Source: an uncultured Pseudomonadales bacterium (GTDB taxonomy: Bacteria; Pseudomonadota; Gammaproteobacteria; Pseudomonadales; Balneatricaceae). From it: a DNA stretch of 64,000 nt. The DNA lies in contig CALJVT010000004.1 in the NCBI GenBank assembly GCA_937773555.1, positions 62,001 to 126,000 of the forward strand, in the 5' to 3' direction. Made by a program: the position numbers and the translations under genes. Positions 18,621 to 26,396 of this stretch are shown here, piece after piece (the stretch's first letter is position 1; every line of letters starts with the position of its first letter). Below the pieces are notes generated by a model. The model searched no databases. It was not told the DNA's origin and was given only the letters and a program-made list of their open reading frames with translations.

Positions 18621-19412
18621 ATGCAGACAATGCCTTCAAGTCTAACTATCACGCCTATACCAGCTTTTGAAGATAACTATATCTGGTGCATTGAGGATGT
18701 AAAATCTGACACTTTTATTGTGGTGGATCCAGGTGATGCACACGTGGTTATTGAACATGCAATAAAAATAGAAAAAAAGTTGTCTGCAATATTAGTCACC
18801 CACCATCATGCTGATCATACCGGGGGCATTGCTGATCTGGTGAATTATTTTGGAGAGCTACCTATTTTCGGACCTATTAAAAGTCCGTACTCTGGGACAA
18901 CCCAGAGCGTTGTCGAAGGTCATACCGTCAATGTATTTGGTTCAAAGTTTAAGGTCATTGAAATTCCTGGACATACGCTAGACCACATTGCCTACCACAG
19001 TGATGAGCAAGGCCTATTATTTTGCGGTGATACTTTATTTTTGGCCGGTTGTGGCCGAGTATTCGAAGGCACACCAGAACAAATGCATCTCTCATTGAGT
19101 AAAATAATGGCGTTACCTGGAACCACCAAAGCTTACCCAACCCATGAATATAGTTTAGCCAATTTAGAGTTTGCTATGACTGTAGATGGTAACAATGATG
19201 CCCTAAAGTTGGCCCAACGAATGTGTAAACGCATACGTGCTAAAAATGGAGTGACATTACCTACCTGCTTAGCGCAAGAATCTGCTATTAACCCGTTTGT
19301 GCGCACGCATGATAAAGCAGTAATTGCCAGTGCCGAGTTCTACAAGGGTCAAGCTTTGAATAGCCCTAGTGACGTTTTTGCAGCGCTACGACAGTGGAAA
19401 AACAGCTTTTAG
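18621..19412 (+). CDS. gloB: Hydroxyacylglutathione hydrolase (glyoxalase II)
   Basis: Hydrolyses S-lactoylglutathione to lactate and glutathione, completing methylglyoxal detoxification. The metallo-beta-lactamase motif THHHADHTGG is present near residues 60-70, followed by ligands in IPGHTLDHIAYH and LFCGDTLFLAGCGRVFEG, and the substrate-binding THEYSLANLEFA. The length is 263 residues; E. coli GloB has 251. Two in-frame ATGs (residues 1 and 4) are possible starts. It precedes the lytic transglycosylase gene by 104 bases, a pairing found in E. coli (gloB-mltD). Confidence 0.95.
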   Translation: MQTMPSSLTITPIPAFEDNYIWCIEDVKSDTFIVVDPGDAHVVIEHAIKIEKKLSAILVTHHHADHTGGIADLVNYFGELPIFGPIKSPYSGTTQSVVEGHTVNVFGSKFKVIEIPGHTLDHIAYHSDEQGLLFCGDTLFLAGCGRVFEGTPEQMHLSLSKIMALPGTTKAYPTHEYSLANLEFAMTVDGNNDALKLAQRMCKRIRAKNGVTLPTCLAQESAINPFVRTHDKAVIASAEFYKGQALNSPSDVFAALRQWKNSF

Positions 19413-19516
19413 GGATTATAAAGGATAAAAACTAAGGAACTATAACAAGACTTAGGGTTCTATATTGACCTACGCCGCTAGCCTGCTAAAATCAACAGCC
19501 TTTTGATATTTTAATT

Positions 19517-21505
19517 GTGAACACTGCCTTGACAAGAATTTCTTTACACCATTACTTTAAGCGCCAGCTTAAACCCATATTTTATGTGGCTGCAGCGGTA
19601 TCTCTTAGCGCCTGCCAAACACCTATTTTACAACCTAATCTATCTAACTCAGATACTGCTAAAGTTGCCAACATTGATGATGTGACAGGCAGTGCCAATG
19701 CCTTTGATGTTGTAGAAATTTCTGATGTTGTTGCGGCGCCTGACGCTGATGCAGTTGCCAAAGCTAAGATCACTGATACTCCTTTGGCTAATGCCACTTT
19801 TGAAGCCTTGGCCCCTCCCATAGAAAGTGTCATCAATATAGCCAAATCATTACAGCCATCGAATGTAATTAGTTACAACGCTGAAGAACAGGCTTATCCA
19901 ACAGCCCAAGCCATTGCCGAAAAAATAGTTAATAATAACTTATTGGGTTGGTCTGAAATTGATTCTGATGCCAGCACTTCTGAAGCTGCACATTTTCTTT
20001 CAGAGCCCCACAAAAATAATAACCCTGTCACACCAATAGATGTGTCGGCAACAATGGTTTCAGAAAAAACGATAGAAATAGTTCCAGACATAATTCCAGA
20101 TCTAGATCTTTGGCAAATAACTGTAGCTAATTATGGTTTAAGCAAGGTTGTCAACGCCCGCATTGACCAACATTATAATTGGTACAATTCACACAAAGCG
20201 TATATGCACCGAGTAACCACCAGGGCCAGCCGCTACTACCATTTTATGCTGCATAGCGCCTTAGACCAGTCGCTACCTGCTGAGATTGCCCTACTTCCTA
20301 TTATTGAGAGTGGCTTTGACCCCTTTGCTTATTCTTCAGGGCGCGCTTCTGGCGCGTGGCAATTTATTCCATCTACCGGACGCAGTTTTGGTCTAAAACA
20401 AAACTGGTGGTACGACGGCCGCAGAGATATTGTGGCATCTACCAAAGCAGCTCATAAGTACTTGTTACAATTACACAAAATGTTTGATGGTGACTGGTTA
20501 CTCGCTATTGCTTCCTACAATGGTGGCCAGGGAACTGTACTGAAAGCCATTAAACGTAATAAAAAATTGGGGAAACCTACTGATTTTTGGTCATTAGATC
20601 TGCCTAAAGAAACCATGAATTATGTGCCTAAACTATTAGCCGTAGCGCAAGTTATTTCCGAACAAGCTGGCACAGATACTCTGAACAGTATCGCTAATAA
20701 AGCCTATTTTAAATCCATAGATGTTGGGTCTCAAATTGACTTAGCTCAAGCGGCAGAGATGGCTAAGATTACTACGGATGAAATGTATCGGTTAAACCCT
20801 GCCTTTAACCAATGGGCAACAGATCCACAGGGCCCCCACCACCTGCTCATTCCTATTGCTCACTTAAACACCTTTAACTCCAACCTTGCAAAACTGCCTT
20901 CAAGTAAAAGGGTATCTTGGGAAAGATATACCATAGTGCCTGGTGATAGCTTGCTGAGGCTTGCCAACCGATATCACGTTAGTGTTGAATTATTGCGAAC
21001 TATTAATAACGTTGATGGCACAATGATTCGTGCGGGTAAAACGCTCATGATACCTATAGCAAGCAAGGATGCGGCAGCATATACCTTAAGTGCTGCGCAA
21101 CGTGTTATTGCCAGGCAAAAGCAAATTAACCAAACTCAAGCCAGCAAACGAGTTGAATATAAGGTTACAAGTGGCGACAGCCTTTGGAAGATTGCGAAAA
21201 AATATAAAGTGAGCATTAAACAAATTGCAAGTTGGAATAAACTTAGTTCTAAATCTGTGTTGCAAATTGGTGACAAACTCAATATATGGCCACGAAGCAG
21301 CAGTAATAAACTTCCCGCTGCACAACGTAACATAGTAAAAAAACTCACCTACAAGGTACGTTCTGGAGACAACCTCTCAGTTATTGCACATCGCTTTAGT
21401 GTCACGGTTAAAGACATTCAAAAGTGGAACCAATTGCTGAAAAAATACCTTCAGCCAGGTCAGCAACTCAGCCTCTTTGTTAACGTTACTAAACTTAAAC
21501 AATAG
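19517..21505 (+). CDS. mltD: Membrane-bound lytic murein transglycosylase, MltD type, with three LysM domains
   Basis: A lipoprotein enzyme that cleaves peptidoglycan to form 1,6-anhydromuropeptides. It starts with GTG at 19517. The lipobox LSAC ends at Cys33. Residues about 35-190 form a low-complexity, Ala/Asp/Ser-rich spacer, longer than in E. coli MltD (452 residues in all, against 662 here). The SLT domain follows with IIESGFDPFAYSSGRASGAW (catalytic Glu) and AIASYNGGQGTV. Three LysM repeats lie at the C-terminus: YTIVPGDSLLRLANRY, YKVTSGDSLWKIAKKY and YKVRSGDNLSVIAHRF. A strong terminator follows directly. Confidence 0.93.
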   Translation: MNTALTRISLHHYFKRQLKPIFYVAAAVSLSACQTPILQPNLSNSDTAKVANIDDVTGSANAFDVVEISDVVAAPDADAVAKAKITDTPLANATFEALAPPIESVINIAKSLQPSNVISYNAEEQAYPTAQAIAEKIVNNNLLGWSEIDSDASTSEAAHFLSEPHKNNNPVTPIDVSATMVSEKTIEIVPDIIPDLDLWQITVANYGLSKVVNARIDQHYNWYNSHKAYMHRVTTRASRYYHFMLHSALDQSLPAEIALLPIIESGFDPFAYSSGRASGAWQFIPSTGRSFGLKQNWWYDGRRDIVASTKAAHKYLLQLHKMFDGDWLLAIASYNGGQGTVLKAIKRNKKLGKPTDFWSLDLPKETMNYVPKLLAVAQVISEQAGTDTLNSIANKAYFKSIDVGSQIDLAQAAEMAKITTDEMYRLNPAFNQWATDPQGPHHLLIPIAHLNTFNSNLAKLPSSKRVSWERYTIVPGDSLLRLANRYHVSVELLRTINNVDGTMIRAGKTLMIPIASKDAAAYTLSAAQRVIARQKQINQTQASKRVEYKVTSGDSLWKIAKKYKVSIKQIASWNKLSSKSVLQIGDKLNIWPRSSSNKLPAAQRNIVKKLTYKVRSGDNLSVIAHRFSVTVKDIQKWNQLLKKYLQPGQQLSLFVNVTKLKQ

Positions 21506-21510
21506 GCATT

Positions 21511-21539
21511 AAAAAACCCGCCTGAGGCGGGTTTTTTTG
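21511..21539. terminator. Rho-independent terminator, usable in both directions
   Basis: The stem ACCCGCC/GGCGGGT with loop TGA is flanked by six A residues on the left and seven T residues on the right. It ends mltD on the plus strand and, read in reverse, the nucleoside transporter operon on the minus strand. Confidence 0.92.
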
Positions 21540-21575
21540 TGTTCGCTAGTCAATTCTGACTATGCGTTGGTCAGC

Positions 21576-22640
21576 TTATAGCTGGTCATCAACTCCCTTA
21601 ACATACCAGTCCATGCCTAGCAAAGTACCAAGATCAACCACTTCGCCTTCAGCAGCAGCTAAAGAACCATCCTGCTTATATACAGGGCCAGCAAAGGGGT
21701 GAAGTTCACCAGCTGTAATAGCTGCTGTGGTGGTTTCTGCCATAGCTTTAACGTCAGCTGGCATGTTCACGAATGGGCCCATTTGAACCATATTCGTATC
21801 CATTCCACCAAACGTATCAGTGCTTACCCATGATCCATCTAATACGGCTTGTGTGCGATCAACATAATAGTCCGCCCAGTTATCAATAATAGAGGTTAGC
21901 AAAGCGTTAGGAGCAAATGCAGCCATATCTGAGGCCTGACCAAAGGCATAAACACCCTGCGCTTCTGCCACTTGAACTGCAGCTGTAGAGTCCGTATGTT
22001 GGGTGATAATATCTGCACCTTGGCTAATTAACACTTTAGCCGCATCGGCTTCACGGCCAGGGTCAAACCAAGAGTTGGCCCATACCACTTTTAGCTTAAA
22101 GTCTGGATTAACGGTTTGAGCGCCTAATAAGAACGCATTAATGCCGCGCACTACTTCAGGAATTGGGAAAGAGCCAATGTACCCAGCGACACCTGATTTA
22201 GACATCTTGGCAGCAATTTGACCAATGACATAACGGCCTTCATAAAAGCGTGCGCCATAAGTAGACACGTTATCTGTGCGTTTGTAACCAGTGGCATGTT
22301 CAAACTTAACATCTGGGAACTTAGCCGCAACATTTAAGGTTGGGTCCATGTAGCCAAACGACGTAGTGAAAATTAAGCCAGCACCTTGACGAGCCAAGCG
22401 AGTGATTGTGCGCTCAGCGTCCGGGCCTTCGGGTACATTTTCAACGAATACTGTTTCTGCATGATCACCTAAACGAGCATCAATCGCTTGGCGCCCTTGA
22501 TCATGTTGATAAGTCCAACCAAAGTCGCCTGGAGGACCAATGTAGATAAAACCAACCTTGAGCTTATCTGCTGCAACAGCAGAAATGGATAGTGCTGAGA
22601 CCAGCGCAATGCTGGCTGCAGTCGTGAGCAACTTCTTCAT
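21576..22640 (-). CDS. BMP-family substrate-binding lipoprotein-like protein of a nucleoside ABC transporter
   Basis: Periplasmic solute-binding protein of the basic membrane protein (BMP/PnrA) family, which binds purine and other nucleosides. The signal peptide is MKKLLTTAASIALVSALSIS with probable cleavage at AVAA-D; no lipobox Cys is visible. Family motifs follow: VGFIYIGPPGDFGWTYQHDQ, VFTTSFGY-like LIFTTSFGYMDP, and ADIITQHTDSTA. The ATG at 22640 is chosen over an earlier one at 22655 because AGGAGAA lies 8 bases ahead of it. It is the last gene of the four-gene transport operon and is followed by a shared terminator. Confidence 0.9.
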   Translation of the reverse strand: MKKLLTTAASIALVSALSISAVAADKLKVGFIYIGPPGDFGWTYQHDQGRQAIDARLGDHAETVFVENVPEGPDAERTITRLARQGAGLIFTTSFGYMDPTLNVAAKFPDVKFEHATGYKRTDNVSTYGARFYEGRYVIGQIAAKMSKSGVAGYIGSFPIPEVVRGINAFLLGAQTVNPDFKLKVVWANSWFDPGREADAAKVLISQGADIITQHTDSTAAVQVAEAQGVYAFGQASDMAAFAPNALLTSIIDNWADYYVDRTQAVLDGSWVSTDTFGGMDTNMVQMGPFVNMPADVKAMAETTTAAITAGELHPFAGPVYKQDGSLAAAEGEVVDLGTLLGMDWYVKGVDDQL

Positions 22641-22710
22641 AAAACTTCTCCTCATCTATTACGATGACTGGTTATTAAAATGTTACAGCATTAGTGACCT
22701 TAAGCTAAGC

Positions 22711-23631
22711 TTAACGATCGGGTACAAAACCTTGCCCTAAAGAGGCAGGGGTATTGATCAAAGATAAGCGTCGATTAGTAGAAATAATAACCAAAGCTAG
22801 AATAGTTGCAACGTATGGCAGTGAAGATAGCAGTTGTGATGGTATACCAACACCCATACCTTGAGCATACAGTCCCAAAATCCATACACCGCCAAATAAA
22901 TAGGCTCCAGCGGCTAACCGACCTGGTATCCAAGTAGAGAATACCACTAATGCCAGAGCAATCCACCCCCTGCCTGCAGTCATATTTTCTATCCACTGAG
23001 GTGTGTAAACCAAAGATAAATAGGCCCCAGCAAGACCAGATGTGGCGCCACCAAAAGCAATACAAGCATAACGCACTGCAACTACACGGTAGCCTAAATT
23101 GTGAGCAGAAGCATGATTTTGCCCAACAGCACGGATAATCAACCCCATTCGGGTGTGATTTAACGTATAAGCCACACCTGCAGTTAACGCAATGGAAACA
23201 TAAACTAGCGGATCTTGTCCAAAGATTAATCGACCCACATAAGGCAGGTCTGATAGCCATGGTATGGACACGTTAGCTAACTTAACCCCTGGTAAACCAA
23301 CAAATCCACTACCAATTAAACCCGAAAGCCCGAGCCCTAATAGTGTAATTGCTAAGCCCGTTGCAACTTGGTTAGTCATTAAGGTTTGCGTCAGTAGGCC
23401 AAATAATAAAGACGTGGCAATACCTGCAAAGGTAGCAGCAATAACCCCTAACCAGGCAGAACCAGTAACATGAGCGGCAGCAAAACCACAGACAGCGCCC
23501 ATTACCATCATGCCCTCTATACCGAGATTGAGCACCCCTGAGCGTTCCACTACCAACTCACCGATTGCGGCTAATAACAAGGGAGTAGACGCTGTGATAA
23601 TGGTTAAAAGTATTGCTTCGTATGGGCTCAT
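22711..23631 (-). CDS. Nucleoside ABC transporter permease (second of two)
   Basis: An integral membrane protein of 306 residues with about eight to nine hydrophobic spans, of the branched-chain/ribose-type permease superfamily (BPD_transp_2). The motif GELVVERSGVLNLGIEGMMVMGA near the N-terminus is typical of the shorter permease in BMP-type systems (BmpG/NupQ/YufQ). It starts with ATG overlapping the stop of the first permease by 4 bases. The gap of 70 bases to the binding-protein gene is larger than the other junctions and may allow a separate expression level for the binding protein. Confidence 0.9.
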   Translation of the reverse strand: MSPYEAILLTIITASTPLLLAAIGELVVERSGVLNLGIEGMMVMGAVCGFAAAHVTGSAWLGVIAATFAGIATSLLFGLLTQTLMTNQVATGLAITLLGLGLSGLIGSGFVGLPGVKLANVSIPWLSDLPYVGRLIFGQDPLVYVSIALTAGVAYTLNHTRMGLIIRAVGQNHASAHNLGYRVVAVRYACIAFGGATSGLAGAYLSLVYTPQWIENMTAGRGWIALALVVFSTWIPGRLAAGAYLFGGVWILGLYAQGMGVGIPSQLLSSLPYVATILALVIISTNRRLSLINTPASLGQGFVPDR

Positions 23632-24719
23632 GACGCATGACCTGAAGTAGGTTGATTAGGTTTAGTACTTATCCATTTAAGCTGATATAAAATTAGTGTA
23701 TCGCACATCAAAATAAAGAATAACAACATGCCCTGAAACATCTGAGTAATTTTACTGGAAATCCCTAATTCAATTTGTATACCTTCACCGCCAATGTAAC
23801 TAATGGCTAACAAGATGCCGGCAAAGATGACTCCCAGAGGGTTTAAACGTCCCAAAAATGCGACAATAATCGCTGTAAAACCATAGTTAGGTGAAATTTG
23901 AGGCTGTAACTGTCCTATTGGCCCCGCCACTTCGATTAACCCAGCAAGCCCTGCAAGGCCTCCAGACAGAGCAAAACAGAACCACACCATTTTAGTTTGT
24001 GAAAACCCTGCAAAAGTACCTGCTCTGGGTGCACTCCCCACAACATTAATCTCAAAACCCTTTAACGTGTGGCGCATTATCCAAAACAGGACTAACGCAG
24101 CGACCAACGACACTATTAAGCCAAAATGCATTCGCCCATCACCCCACATGGGCAGTAAATGCCAGCCTTCAAACGATACGGACTTTGGAAAGTTATAACC
24201 ATTGGGATCTTTCCAGGGGCCTCGTACGAACCAGTCTAAAAGTAACTGAGCAATATAAACTAGCATCAAACTGGTAAGAATCTCATTAACCCCAAAATGA
24301 GTTTTTAGCCAAGCGGGGATCAATGCAAATAGTGCACCACCTAATGCGCCTAAACATAGCATGGCTAACAGAGCTAAAGGCGATTGCCACTCTCCCCATA
24401 ATATGGGAATAATAGCGCCCATAAGGGCCCCAACTGTCAGTTGACCTTCAGCACCTATATTCCAAACGTTAGCTTTAAAACACACCGCTAAACCAACACC
24501 GATGAGCACTAATGGACCAGCTTTGACTAATACCTCCTCAACAGACCACCAACTGGTCAAAGGATCTATAAAATATAAATATAGTGCAGTAAGGGGGGGT
24601 TTACCCATCGCTGCAAAAATCAGCCCTCCAACTACTACGGTAAGCACTATGGCTAGTAAGGGAGAAAATAAATTCATTAAGCCTGAAGACTGAGGGCGTT
24701 TTTCTAAAATTAATTGCAC
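23628..24719 (-). CDS. Nucleoside ABC transporter permease (first of two)
   Basis: An integral membrane protein with about nine to ten spans. The stretch VCFKANVWNIGAEGQLTVGA is characteristic of the longer permease of BMP-type systems (BmpF/NupP/YufP). I chose a GTG start at 24719, giving 363 residues: it stands 6 bases after GGAG, which overlaps the end of the ATPase gene, and only one base separates it from that stop. An ATG at 24752 would overlap the ATPase gene by 32 bases with no ribosome site. Together with the second permease it forms the heterodimeric channel. Confidence 0.88.
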   Translation of the reverse strand: MQLILEKRPQSSGLMNLFSPLLAIVLTVVVGGLIFAAMGKPPLTALYLYFIDPLTSWWSVEEVLVKAGPLVLIGVGLAVCFKANVWNIGAEGQLTVGALMGAIIPILWGEWQSPLALLAMLCLGALGGALFALIPAWLKTHFGVNEILTSLMLVYIAQLLLDWFVRGPWKDPNGYNFPKSVSFEGWHLLPMWGDGRMHFGLIVSLVAALVLFWIMRHTLKGFEINVVGSAPRAGTFAGFSQTKMVWFCFALSGGLAGLAGLIEVAGPIGQLQPQISPNYGFTAIIVAFLGRLNPLGVIFAGILLAISYIGGEGIQIELGISSKITQMFQGMLLFFILMCDTLILYQLKWISTKPNQPTSGHAS

Positions 24720-24720
24720 A

Positions 24721-26289
24721 TTAAGCTCCAAATGCTTGCGCAGTTTGTTCATGGGAACCAGCCATCATTAAACCTATTTTTTCTCGAGAAAGCTCACTAG
24801 CTGCATAGCTCGGCGATAATTGCCCTCTAGATATGACGGCAATAGTATCGGCTAACTCAAATATTTCATCCAAATCTTGGCTAATAATTAAAATAGCGCT
24901 GCCTTGTCGTGATAGGTCAATAACTGCTTGGCGGATTAACGCTGCTGCCCCAGCATCAACGCCCCATGTCGGTTGGTTAATAACCAAAACTTTAGGTTTG
25001 CGATTAAGTTCTCTGCCCACAACAAACTTTTGCAGATTGCCACCAGACAAAGAACCTGCCACGTCATCTTCCCTAGACTTGCGCACGTCGTAGTTGATGC
25101 TAATAGCCTTATTCAACTGGGCTAGCTGACGCCGATCTATTCCAAACCATCCTCGATCTAACGAGGACCCTTCATCATTACACGCATGGCGAGACAGGAG
25201 GATATTATTAGTTAAACTTAAATGTTCTACTGCGCCATGTCCCATGCGCTCTTCAGGAACAAAGGCCGCCCCTAAAAGCCGCCGTTGATTAATATTAAGG
25301 CCGTCACTAACCTGCCCTAATAGTGAAATAAAGTGTTGCTGCGGGTTACGCTCTTCCCCAGAAATTACACTAAAAAGCTCACCTTGGCCATTACCTGCAA
25401 CCCCTGCAATAGCTAGTATCTCCCCACTTTTAACTTGCAAATTTACATCTACAAGATCAACACCAAAAGGAGCAGACGAAGTTTGATAAAGGTGAGAAAG
25501 AGATAACAAAACCTCACCTATTTCACCATTAGCATCACGACTCACCTGATGCACACTACTACCCACCATTAGCTGCGCTAGGGTAGCAGCAGTCTCTACC
25601 TTGGGATCAACTTCTGCAACAAGTTTACCGTGGCGTAAAATGGTCGCGTCATGGCATATTTGTTTTACTTCTTCTAGACGATGAGAAATGTAGAGTACGG
25701 CACAGCCCTCTTCTACCAAACGGCGTAAGGTTGAAAATAAAGCTTGGGCCTCTTGAGGGGTAAGAACCGCAGTCGGTTCGTCCATAATAAGAAGTTTAGG
25801 CTGTTGCAACAGGCAACGAACAATCTCTATGCGCTGCCTTTCTCCAACAGATAAGTCTGCAACCAATGCAGCGGGGTTAAGGGGTAAGCCATAATCTAAT
25901 GAAAGGTCAGCAATTCGCTGGCTTAAGTCACCTTGGCGCAGCTGCACTGGCAAAGCAAGGCTAATATTTTCAGCCACAGTAAGGGCTTCGAACAATGAAA
26001 AATGTTGGAATACCATACCAATGCCCAGCTCCCTTGCATGCGCTGGGCTGGCTATCAAGGTCTCTTGGCCTTGCCAAAAAATACTGCCAGACGTCGGTTG
26101 CAAAGCACCATACATCATTTTAACTAGGGTAGACTTGCCTGCCCCATTTTCGCCTAATAGGGCGTGTACTTTACCCGTTTCTATCGATAGATTAAGGTTG
26201 TCATTAGCATAAAAGTCACCAAACTTTTTACTAATATTTGTGACCTGTAACAGGGTCATTGGTGCATTATTATTAGATTTATTGAGCAT
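24721..26289 (-). CDS. Nucleoside ABC transporter ATP-binding protein (two fused ATPase domains)
   Basis: Energises nucleoside import. The 522 residues contain two ABC cassettes, as in ribose-type and BMP-type systems (BmpE/NupO/YufO). The first has Walker A GENGAGKST, signature LSVGERQR and Walker B LLIMDEPTAVLTP. The second has a degenerate Walker A (GVAGNGQGE), signature SLSGGNLQKFVVGREL and a Walker B in which Asp-Glu is replaced (VLVINQPTWGVDAG), the usual asymmetry of this family. It is the first gene of the operon, 34 bases after a strong predicted promoter. Confidence 0.92.
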   Translation of the reverse strand: MLNKSNNNAPMTLLQVTNISKKFGDFYANDNLNLSIETGKVHALLGENGAGKSTLVKMMYGALQPTSGSIFWQGQETLIASPAHARELGIGMVFQHFSLFEALTVAENISLALPVQLRQGDLSQRIADLSLDYGLPLNPAALVADLSVGERQRIEIVRCLLQQPKLLIMDEPTAVLTPQEAQALFSTLRRLVEEGCAVLYISHRLEEVKQICHDATILRHGKLVAEVDPKVETAATLAQLMVGSSVHQVSRDANGEIGEVLLSLSHLYQTSSAPFGVDLVDVNLQVKSGEILAIAGVAGNGQGELFSVISGEERNPQQHFISLLGQVSDGLNINQRRLLGAAFVPEERMGHGAVEHLSLTNNILLSRHACNDEGSSLDRGWFGIDRRQLAQLNKAISINYDVRKSREDDVAGSLSGGNLQKFVVGRELNRKPKVLVINQPTWGVDAGAAALIRQAVIDLSRQGSAILIISQDLDEIFELADTIAVISRGQLSPSYAASELSREKIGLMMAGSHEQTAQAFGA

Positions 26290-26322
26290 GAAATCCCAGA
26301 ATTCAGATGTAATACTGCTAGC

Positions 26323-26350
26323 ATTGTAACCGCAAAATATATTTCGTCAA
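26323..26350 (-). promoter_or_regulatory. Predicted sigma-70 promoter of the nucleoside transporter operon
   Basis: On the minus strand TTGACG (26350-26345), a 16-base spacer and TACAAT (26328-26323) match the consensus well. It lies 34 bases upstream of the ATG at 26289 and downstream of the M16C peptidase stop, so the transporter has its own promoter. No clear PurR-type palindrome is seen. Confidence 0.65.
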
Positions 26351-26396
26351 CAAAAACCTGACTAGATGGTTAGGATTTCAAAGCTGTTAAAGTGAC

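Noticed and set aside
22775-23260. 161-codon minus-strand frame inside the permease gene
   Set aside because: It is the same strand but a shifted frame of a clear membrane permease; the Cys/Trp-rich translation is an artefact.
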